Source: Sarcophilus harrisii
Lineage: Eukaryota > Chordata > Mammalia > Dasyuromorphia > Dasyuridae
Reading direction: 5' to 3'
Assembly: GCF_902635505.1 (NCBI RefSeq)
Contig: NC_045428.1
Span: 301,311,107 to 301,375,106, forward strand
DNA: 64,000 nucleotides
This document shows, in pieces, positions 55,641 to 64,000 of the stretch (within the stretch, counting starts at the first letter, position 1; each line of letters begins with the position of its first letter). The notes below the pieces were generated by a model, which did no database searches, was not told the DNA's origin, and saw nothing but the letters and a program-made list of their open reading frames with translations. The translations under genes and the position numbers were made by a program.

Positions 55641-56006
55641 GGGAAGAGGAAAGGAAAGGAGAGGAAAAGAGAGGAGAGGAGAGGAGAGGAAAAAGGAAAA
55701 AGGAAAGAAAAGGAAAGAAAGGAAAGGAAAAGAAGGGAGAGGAGAGGAAAAAGGAGAAAGGAAAGGAAAGGAAAGGAAAGGAGAAAGGAGAAAGGAGAAA
55801 GGAGAAAGAAAGGAGAAAGGAGAAAGGAGAAAGGAGAAAGGAGAAAGGAGAAAGGAGAAAGGAAAGGAAAGGAAAAAGGAGAAAGGGAAGGAAAGGAAGG
55901 GAAAGGAAAAGGGAAAGGAAAGAAAAGGAAAAGGAAAAAGAGAGGAGAGGGAGAAAGGAGAAAGGAAAAAGAAAGAGAAAGGAGAAAGGAGGAAGAAGAA
56001 AGGAGA
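55641..56006 (+). repeat. 366-nt uninterrupted purine tract (GGAAA/GGAGAAA)n
   Basis: Read base by base, there is no C or T between 55641 and 56006. The middle is a regular GGAGAAA heptamer array (about 55780-55860), the flanks GGAAA pentamers. The ends are impure. Confidence 0.95.
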
Positions 56007-56089
56007 TAGGGAAAAGAAGAAGCCAAATTTCCCAACTGTCCAATTCCAAATGGGTCCTCACTGGGGCATCTCCTCCTCCTATATGTTAT

Positions 56090-56280
56090 AGCTATAGAAC
56101 TAGAAAAGACCTTTGAAGCTATCTAGCCCAATTCCTTCATTTCATATATAGACAGGGAAATTTGGATAGAGAGATGATGTGGACCACCCTGGTCACACAG
56201 CAAGATAATGGAAGAGCTAAGATTTCAATTCAAGTCTCCTGATTTCTTAGGCCATTATTTCCCCTTCTACTCTATCATGC
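56090..56280 (-). mobile_element. MIR-like SINE (antisense) in the 3' UTR
   Basis: 'ctagaaaagacctttgaagc', 'cagacagggaaatttgg'-like core, 'ctggtcacacagcaagataa', then 'caattcaagtctcctgattt'. Confidence 0.62.
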
Positions 56281-56459
56281 TACTTAGTTTCCTCCTTTTT
56301 CTTCTGGGGGAATGGTACTAATAGAAAAAGGAAAATTGAAATTCATGCAATATTTTTTTATCCTTTGTAAATTTAAAAGTCACTATTGTTTTAAGAACAT
56401 AAAAATGTATCATGTATGTTTTGGCTTGTTCATAAAATGACAATATACCTGCTTGGGAT

Positions 56460-56465
56460 ATTAAA
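56460..56465 (+). promoter_or_regulatory. NR1I2: Candidate poly(A) signal ATTAAA
   Basis: ATTAAA in an AT-rich setting, followed by tctagtctattcag. It is the first good hexamer after the stop. An AATAAA at 56635-56640 is the alternative. Confidence 0.4.
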
Positions 56466-56634
56466 CTGAAATTCTAGTCTATTCAGATAGTAGTTATGAA
56501 TTTTCTAATTGAATTTACTTCTATGATTTTTTTTTGTTTGTTTCTAATTTTTGTGACAATGGAAGAGAGAAACTGCTAAAGATGTGCCATCTCTTAGTTT
56601 TTGTCAGTTGCAAAGAAGGGACAAATATGTGAGA

Positions 56635-56640
56635 AATAAA
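56635..56640 (+). promoter_or_regulatory. NR1I2: Alternative poly(A) signal AATAAA
   Basis: gagAATAAAtgac-type context (aaataaatg), with a T-rich stretch about 40-50 nt on. Use cannot be decided from sequence. Confidence 0.3.
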
Positions 56641-57955
56641 TGACAGATTTCATTATAAGAAAAGGAAATTACATTATAAGAAAGGTTTTTTGGATTAGTT
56701 TTCTTCAGAAAGATGCACAGATTTCAGAGAGTCTAGGGGTTACAAACACAGAAAACACCCTTTCAGAGAAGCAATAATAAAAGGTTCCCACCCCAAACCA
56801 TGGAGTGTAACTTCTGCTCCATGAAATACTGTCAAATCTATCTCCTTTGGAAATGCATTTGTCATTGGACAGTATTTGCAGATCCTGTGGGTTCCTCCCC
56901 ATTCCCTTCCCCACCCCCAAACGAACAAATCTAGAGAAATTTCCACTTCTTCCATTCAAGAAAGAAAGTATATGTTCTTGGTCCTTTTTAGATTTCACTC
57001 ATGGGAACAAAAGACCTCGGGTTATAACTTTGCTTCTTCCTCTCCAGCCATTAGATTTGTTCTAACTCTTTTGCCTTCTGTGTAAAGACATGAGAGCTTC
57101 TTGTTTTAAATCTCTGCAGGTAGAAATGAATGCTACTCTGCCAAAATACACTCCCAGATCTCCTTAGGACAATAATTTCTCCAACACTGTTTTAATTTGG
57201 AAGTTTTCAAATTTTTTAATATTAATAATTTTAATAATATCTTGTGGCCTGATGAATAGTGACCTTTCTCAGAATGATATTTTTAAATGCATAAAGTAAA
57301 ATACATTAAATCCCAAAGGAAAGCCAATTACATTGAAAAAAGATGTCCTAGGTCAAAACTCAACAGTAGAAATGACATAATGAGGTAAGCCTCTAAGTAA
57401 ACGTTTGATACAGAGAGAAAGCAGGTTCAAGCCCAGCGTCCCCAACCTTCTCCTTCTAATTTTTTTTATCTTGAAGTAGAATTATAAGAATATAAGACTT
57501 AAAACTGGAGATATCCTGCCTTGCTCTCATGAGGAAATTGAGTCCCAGAGAGTTCAAGTGTGAAATGTTGGATTCTACAGTTCCAAGTTCTTTGATTCTA
57601 AATTTAATGTTCTTTTCAATTCTAGCCTTGAGGGATGGACGAAGTGTCAATGGTACAGTCATAAATATGGGCCTGATGTCGTCCCTGCCATCAGGTCTCC
57701 TCCCCACAGGAATGAACAAGAGCTGGAAGTATTGGCTAAAATAGGGAGGGCTCAAACTGGCTGAAGAATAGTGTATGGTTCAGGGATGGAAGAGATGGGA
57801 AATGCATCTGAAGGAACTTACACTATGTGGCTGTCCAATCCAAAGCCTAGTTTTTCTTAGAAGAGGAGCTGTAATCATGGGGTATTAGGGACAACGGGGA
57901 ATATTCATACAAATGAATTTCCAGATTTTTTTGTGGTGAGGAACTATTCTCTCTC
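56641..57955. other. Intergenic, unassigned with a worn MIR
   Basis: 'ctcatgaggaaattgagtcc' at 57526 suggests an antisense MIR at about 57490-57610. No gene is seen on either strand. Confidence 0.4.
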
Positions 57956-57957
57956 CT

Positions 57958-58040
57958 TGGAAGGCTCAAAAGAGGTGGTTGAAGGTGATAACTTCTAAGG
58001 TCTTTTCTAGCCTTCAAAGTCTCTTATTCCATGATTCTAA
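57958..58040 (+). mobile_element. CR1/L3 3' end fragment
   Basis: 'aggtggttgaaggtgataac', 'ttctaaggtcttttctagcc' and the terminal 'tattccatgattct'. Confidence 0.55.
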
Positions 58041-58194
58041 TCACATGGGGGAAGATAGAAGGAGGTTAAAGCCCACATCCCTGAGTATACGCCTAAGTTC
58101 TTGAGCCCTGCATCTTGGAGGCAGCCTGACAGGAGCTTCCTAATGTTATGATAGCCATTCCCTAGTAGATAAATGGTCCAATAGATAAATGAAA

Positions 58195-58865
58195 AAGTAA
58201 TGTTCAGAAGAAAGCTATCAACAGTCATATGAAAAAGTGCTCTAAGTCATTAATAATTAGACAAAATCATATTTTAAAGAAATACTCTGAAGTTCTCTAA
58301 AAATGACAAAGATGACAAAAAAAGGAAAATGACAATTAATGGAAGAGTTACAGAAAGGAGGCACATTATTACTGCTGATGGAACTGTGAATTGGTATATC
58401 TAGAAAGCAATTTGCAATTATCACCCCCAAATCACTAACCTGTGCACATACCCTTTGATTCAGTGATACTATTACTAGATCTATAATTCAGCACTTTCTG
58501 TTGTATTAAGCAATTGATGGCAAATACCCATCAATTAAAGAATGACCAAACAAATAATAACATATGAATTAAATGTACCTCCTAATGACTGATAAGGAAG
58601 CATGCTGCCCATCCCCTGAGAGAAGTCTTGGACTAAAGATATAAAATGAGACATACATTTTTGGATAGAGCAAATATATGTATTGGTTTTGTTTGATTAT
58701 AATTACTACAATTCTATTTTTTTTCTTGTGTTGGAGGGAGAAAGAATGATTAGCTGGGGGGTGTCAACAGAAAAGGGGAAAAAAGGAAAATAGGTTATTG
58801 CAGAATGAAGAGAAACTGGAGAAAGTTCAAAAGGAAACAAACAGGAAGGGTAGCTTTGAACTGAA
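58195..58865 (+). mobile_element. L1 ORF2 C-terminal part and 3' UTR, degraded
   Basis: 'atatgaaaaagtgctctaag', 'tgatggaactgtgaattggt' and 'accctttgattcagtgatac', then a 3' UTR like that at 23900-24105. Confidence 0.72.
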
Positions 58866-58869
58866 TATT

Positions 58870-59470
58870 AGACTTATTACATATTAAAACACAATCAAGT
58901 TGCATGTAATATAAATTCCCCTTTCCCCCTGTTTTTTTTAATATGCAGACAATTCTCATTAATTGTGTTAATTATGTTCAATATAGTTGATGTGAATTCT
59001 GAATTCACAAATTACTTCTATTTAATTTAATTAGCAAATTAGCACAAATGCTCCTAGGGGAAATGCAGAGTTAGATTCCTGTGGGCGTCCATTCACACAT
59101 TTCCATTAACAATATTTCAAAAGATAACCTTGTTTTATGTATGTGTCTGCTTAAAGGCACCCTATTTATAAATGTATACATATATTTTTACAAATGATTA
59201 TACATAGCATTTCTTTATAATAAACATACAATAAATGTCAATTATGACATTTTTGTGTGGTATATTGTCCTGCACTATGATTGTATTACTTTAAGTCTAT
59301 TAATTTGTCATGTATATACATATACACAATCCACATATATAATACTGACATGCAATAAATATATATGGTACAGTGGACACATATTAGATATTGTATATAC
59401 TAATGCAAATAAATTCCTATGAACATAAAATGATGACTAAACATTTTTATAAAAGGTATTAATTAAAATC
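58870..59470. other. AT-rich interspersed-looking sequence, unclassified
   Basis: 'aattctcattaattgtgtta' and 'tgcttaaaggcacc(ctatttat)' look like an old DNA-transposon family, possibly pogo/Tigger-like. No terminal inverted repeats or transposase frame are seen, so it is left open. Confidence 0.25.
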
Positions 59471-59859
59471 TTATTTCTGATGGAGCCACAGGATGTATGA
59501 TGGGCAGTATGCTGTATGGCTAAACTAGTAGATCTTATCATAGAGGTTAAACATATATATATATTATATATACACATACAGACACATATGTACATATATG
59601 TATACTTATGCATATATACATATAATTAAAAAATAATAGCCTATGAAAACCAAACAGGAGATTGGTGGAATTTGTTCTATAGAAGATGTTGATGAGGGTA
59701 GTATGTTCTACCTTAGGAGTTTGACTTCTGTGACTTGTTGACTCTTTTTGCAATTTTCTGTCCTGAACTTGTTTAATAAACTATAATAGTCTGGTTAGCT
59801 TTTTACCTCAAATCTTTAAGTATCTCAGTATTAGGAGCAAATGCAGTGTAAAGTAGGAG

Positions 59860-60010
59860 CTCATGTCTGAAGCCAGACTTGAACTCAGGTCTTCCTGATA
59901 TCTAGGGGAGAGGAATTGGGGGAAGAAAGGGAGAAAAATTTCAAACATAAGATTTTGCAAGGGTGAATATTGTATTTTGAAAATAAAAAGCTATTATTAT
60001 TTTTTTTTAA
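59860..60010. mobile_element. SINE scrap (-) followed by L1 3' tail (+)
   Basis: 59860-59905 holds 'gaagccagacttgaactcag' (antisense tRNA-like SINE). 59905-60010 holds 'aagaaagggagaaaaatttc' and 'ttttgaaaataaaaagctat', an L1 3' tail. Confidence 0.6.
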
Positions 60011-60049
60011 AGAAATATTATGCTGTTCTACTAGGTAGGTGACTCAGTT

Positions 60050-61343
60050 GTAAGGCTAGCTTCTTTGCCTTCCAGAACATCATATTCTATGCCCTCTGAC
60101 CTTTAATGTAGAAGTTCCTAAATCCTATGTAATCCTAACTGTGACTTCATGAATTTGAATTGTTTTCTTCTGGCAGCTTGCAAATATTTTCTCCTTGACC
60201 TGGGAGTTCTGGTATTTGGTTACAATGTTCTTGGGATTTCTTTTCATTTTGAGATCTCTTTCAGGAGGTGATTAATGGACTCTTTCAATGCCTATTTTAC
60301 TCTCTGATATCAGGTCTGTCTTCTTTGAAAATTTCTTGAAATGTAATGTTTGGGAACTTTTTTTGATCATGGCTTCCAGGTAGTTGAATAATTCTTCAAT
60401 TATCTCTCCTAGACCTATTTTCCAGGTTACTTGTTTTTCTAATGAGAATATTTCACTTTTTTTTATTTCTTCATTTTTTAAAATTTTGTTTGATTGATTC
60501 TTGATGTCTCATGAAGTTATTAGCTTCCACTTATCTAAAACTTATTTTTAAGGAGTTATTTTTAGTTAGTTTTTGTATCTTTTTAAAATTTATTTGTGCT
60601 GCCCTTATTAAGCTGCTGACTGTTTTTGATTCTCTTGCACCATTCTTATTAAATTTCATAATTTTTCTTCTACTTCTCTTATTTGATTTTTAAAGTACTT
60701 TTTGATTTCTTTCAGGAGTTCTTTTTGGGCCTGAAGTCAATTCACATTTTAATTTGAGGCTTTGCATGTGGATGTTTGACATCGCTGTTCTCTTTTGAGT
60801 TTGTGTCTTGATCTTCTCTATCATCATAGTAACTTTGTATGATCAGGTTCTTTTTGTTGTCGTTGTTGCTCCTCTTTTCCAGCCTATTTTGTAATTTTTA
60901 AAGTTGAGCTCTGCTTCTTAGGTGGAAGGGGCATTGTTCCAAGCTTCTTGTGCTGGGGGCTGTAGGCGTTGATGTTGGTTTGGCCACTTGCGTGGTCCTG
61001 TGCTGAGGCTTGCGGGTCATAGGGGACATGAGGAGAGATGATGCTGTGCCAGGCCTGTGGATCTTGGTCACTAATATATGCTGGAACTTAGGGCTTCCTG
61101 CTAGCTTGCTGTGGCAGGCCTTTTGCTGGCTTGCTGAGATGCCATGAGTCTGCATTTTCCCTAAGTGGGATAGACCTTTTTTGCCGACTTTCCAAATTGT
61201 CTTAGAGTGAAAAATTGTTTCACCCTATATTTTTGTTGGTTCTAACGTTCCAGAATTCATTTTGAAGTCTATTTTATAGTTATTTAAAGATGAATTTGGG
61301 AGAGAGACAATTTCTTGCTTACTCTGCCATCTTGGCTCCTGGA
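60050..61343 (-). mobile_element. L1 5' UTR and ORF1 start (antisense), with intact-looking 5' end
   Basis: The reverse complement begins near 61343 with 'gccaagatggcagagtaagc', 'aagaaattgtctctctcc', an L1 5' start. It runs to the ORF1 coiled-coil region: the + strand has 'tgatcatggcttccaggtag', 'ttatctctcctagacctatt' and 'ttcaggaggtgattaatgga'. ORF2 and the 3' end are absent, so the piece lacks its tail. Confidence 0.72.
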
Positions 61344-61507
61344 AGATGAGTTTTGTTTTTTAAATAGAAGTATAACATTAAAAAAATAGGGAAACATATG
61401 AGTCACATCATCATATTGGATGAGATCTAGCAGAATCCAAGGGGAAAAGGAAATGCCAATAGATAGTTAAGTCCTCAAGATGTTCTGTATGTGTGTGTAT
61501 GTGTGTA

Positions 61508-61542
<35 letters not shown>

Positions 61543-62764
61543 ACTGAATGCATCAAGTACCAGGACATTGCAGAGCCCTCTGAATAGAATCCATAATTAC
61601 ACAAGAGTTCAGTCTAACTCAGGAGTTCTCAATTTGGAGTCTTAACAGGGGGCAGCCCTGGATGGATCTTTGAGGCAAGAGGGAGGATCCAAGCAGAGCC
61701 CACCCTCAGAGAGGTTCCAGAATCCTTTGAAAGAGAAACCTTTTTACTCACTACAGTCAGGATCAACCAAGGCCTGCTTACTCCATCTAGAAATGAAAGA
61801 GTGGAGCCTGTTCTTAGCTCTCAATCTAAACACTGAGGCTGCTGAGATAAGAAAACCACGGACAATACCAAATCCTTTGAATAAATATCTTATACTAAGA
61901 TACTCAGGGTTTAATATCCAAGAAAGAGAGTGATCTCAGAAATCCAATTAAAACCTCACAGGAAAAAATGGCCTTTATGGCCATAAAGACTATAAGAATA
62001 CCTGGAAGAAAAAAATATTTCAAGTTTCAAAGAGAACTCAAAATGAAGGCGCGAAATAGTAAGGATCACACAAGATCTGGCAGCTGCCAAATAAAGAAAA
62101 GGGGAGCTTGGAATCAAATATGTCAAAAGGCAAAAGATAAAAGCTTAGAACCAAGAATAACCTACCCAGAAAAACTGAGTATAATCTGATAGGGGAAAAG
62201 TGAACCTTAGGGAAGTAGATTTCCAAAAATTCCTGATGAAATGGCCAGAATTGATTAGATCTTTTGAAACAGAAATTCAGGAGTCAAGAGAAACATAAAA
62301 AAGTAAAATTGTTTTGTTTAAATGTTAAAAGGAGGTAAGAACAAATGTCTTCTCTGCAATTCAATACCTTTAGGGATCATAGAGAAAGGTAAATAATAAG
62401 ACTATAGGACTATGGGTTGACCCAAATGTCAGAAAGAATACCACTATTCTTTCAATGATGCTATATTGTAAATCATGGAACACTTGAAATTGGGAGTCAC
62501 CACAAGGGCATTAGAAAGTAATACATTGAGAACAAAGCAACAGCAAGGCTTTGTATAAAAGAAATGGTATAACTGATATCATCAGAGAGATGTAGGACAG
62601 AAAGGCAGGTAGCTTGGTCACATAGAAAAGGAGAGATAACTAGAGAACTTATGTTCTCTATTGGTATCCACACAATGTCAAAAGATCTAAAGGAAGGCTC
62701 CTACCACATTGGTAGAATACTTCATGAAGTATTCTGTGGTGTTCTCTTCTTTTTCTATAATATA
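61344..62764. other. Unassigned DNA with a (TG)n run and an unclassified repeat-like block
   Basis: A TG/GTAT microsatellite lies at 61489-61541. The block 61660-62330 reads like a dispersed element ('agaataacctacccagaaaa', then 'gatgaaatggccagaattga') that I have seen in marsupial DNA but cannot name. No gene. Confidence 0.4.
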
Positions 62765-63356
62765 TGATGGTTCTCTAGGAGCAGGTTTCTTGGGGAGGTT
62801 TTCTGGAGGCAGCCTTAGTTTCAGTTCCGTGTAATAATCACTTCAAACGCAGCCAGCTGATAAAATCTAAACGTTTATTTTCTCCACCAAGTCTTATCTC
62901 TTTCCTTGGGCCCAGTTAGCTTTAATAGAGACCTATCTCTCTCCTTGGTTCTAAGAGCTCTCTCCTAATGTCTCCAAATCCAAAGGTTTGTCCTTCAGCC
63001 TCCAGCCAGCACAAAGGTGGAAAATGGAATGAATCTGACTCTGCCTCCAAGAGTGGGCATGTGGGCTTCTGTATCTCCCAGAGTGCTCTTTGTCCCTAAG
63101 AGCTTCTTGTTTATATGTTGTTCACTGAGTACACACCAATCATTATATCACTGGGAAACCATTATTTGTTGTAGGATTAAATCAATTCTAAATTAGATTT
63201 AAACATTGTCTCCTCAATTCCACTTAGTACCTTGTTTCAAGTTCTGGCCCATAACATCTCCTTGTAGGATCAGATCAATCATACTGAACCATGCTAAATT
63301 AGAGAATTATTGTCTCTATCAATTCTAATGACTTAACACTTTGTAAGGAATACAAC
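62765..63356 (-). mobile_element. Solo LTR fossil (endogenous retrovirus)
   Basis: On the minus strand it starts near TGTTGTATTCCTTAC (or the internal TGTTATGGGCC at 63256), passes a TATA-like 'aacatataaac' and an AATAAA (reverse complement of tttatt at about 62874), and ends ...ccatca. No internal viral genes and no partner LTR. A repeated 'attct(aa)attag' module sits near its 5' part. Moderately diverged; a marsupial-type LTR of undetermined class. Confidence 0.55.
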
Positions 63357-63499
63357 AGTATTCATACAACAGACAAGAATCATATTGGATGACAGAATGT
63401 GCACAAGTTTTGAGGTTCACCACTGGGTGAATTAGCAGCACTATAGAGCTGTCAAAGTGTGGAAGTTATTATATTTGGTACATTGTCCAAATCTACAAA

Positions 63500-64000
63500 G
63501 ATCTTATTGAAATTTAATTCTGTTCCCAATGTGTTTATAGCTATCATTCAAATTTGATAAGTGTGCCATATTTGTCTTCTTCCATGGCACTGATTAAAAT
63601 GATATGTAACTGAGGATAAACTATAGCTTTCCTTGGTCTTTTCTTTAGAGGCTTTTGACTGACAATATTTTGGATCTGGTCATTTGTAATCAATCAACAA
63701 GTATTCATGAAATGCCTGCTATGAGTCAGGCACTGATCTAGGAGTAGGAGATATAAACATAAAGAATGAGACAATTTCTTCTGTCAATGATAGAATCTAT
63801 ATAATTGTTTGGTAATTATCCAAATCACTCTCTATAAAGCTATCATGAGAAACTTTGTCAAATATTCTGCTAAAATCTAGTCAAACTATGTTTACATCTT
63901 TTCTCTGATTTACCAGTTCATGAATTCTAGCATAGAAGCAAATGATTTTAATCTGTCAAGTTCTATTGATGAATGAACTGTACTTCATTGTATAGATAAA
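63500..64000 (-). mobile_element. CR1/L3 relic (antisense), running off the window
   Basis: 'gagaaactttgtcaaatatt', 'ctgctaaaatctagtcaaac' and 'gatttaccagttcatgaat' match the antisense CR1/L3 reverse transcriptase also seen at 30690-30960. A short antisense L2/MIR tail sits at 63690-63760. Confidence 0.5.

Larger units (their letters stand above)
33049..56480 (+). other. NR1I2: NR1I2 gene, exon 2 to probable 3' end
   Basis: The span runs from the acceptor of the first coding exon to the likely poly(A) site. Seven introns of 8124, 2465, 1173, 3159, 224, 1126 and 4386 nt separate eight coding exons. The exon order and splice phases match what I recall of human NR1I2. Exon 1 (5' UTR and promoter) was not identified. 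In human it lies far upstream of exon 2, so it may be in the first 33 kb here or outside the window. Confidence 0.93.
55030..56480 (+). other. NR1I2: Probable NR1I2 3' UTR
   Basis: Non-coding sequence after the stop up to a likely poly(A) signal. It includes the 55641-56006 purine tract and an antisense MIR at 56090-56280. Length about 1.45 kb if the ATTAAA at 56460 is used. The end is inferred. Confidence 0.55.

Noticed and set aside
55546-56091. Long Lys/Glu/Arg-rich or Phe/Ser/Leu-rich open frames on both strands
   Set aside because: They are by-products of the stop-free purine/pyrimidine tract and lie in the 3' UTR. No protein call.

Overview
This is vertebrate, intron-rich, AT-rich nuclear DNA. 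The repeats point to a marsupial, probably an Australian one (dasyurid or diprotodont type). It has many marsupial-style L1 fragments, tRNA-like SINEs with the trailer 'gtgaccctgggcaagtcact', CORE/MIR-type SINEs, and long antisense relics of L2 and CR1/L3 LINEs. There are no operons, CRISPR arrays or plasmid/phage features.

One protein-coding gene is clear. It is the pregnane X receptor NR1I2 (PXR), on the + strand, with eight coding exons between 33071 and 55029. I placed the exons by following the protein across splice sites; joined, they give 433 codons plus a stop (human: 434). The zinc-finger DNA-binding domain is in the first two coding exons, the hinge in the third, and the ligand-binding domain in the last five. 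Two sequence-level oddities stand out. Translation must start at a CUG (33071) in an ideal Kozak context, as in human PXR. The 224-nt intron after 48925 only preserves the frame if it uses a non-canonical GC donor.

Layout. 1-33048 is upstream DNA or the first intron: repeats and unassigned sequence, with no exon I can prove, and a 34-copy 17-bp minisatellite at 25501-26078 grown from the head of a SINE. 33049-55029 is the coding part of NR1I2. Its introns hold L1, L2, CR1/L3, SINE and LTR insertions, including an antisense SINE about 27 nt past one splice donor. 55030 to about 56480 is the probable 3' UTR, which contains a 366-nt run without one pyrimidine. From 56480 to 64000 lie intergenic repeats, the 5' part of an L1 in antisense, and an LTR fossil. 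In mammals the neighbour on this side is GSK3B, but I see no GSK3B coding exon here.

Repeat assignments rest on recognising consensus sequence by eye. Element ends are approximate except where a target-site duplication is quoted.
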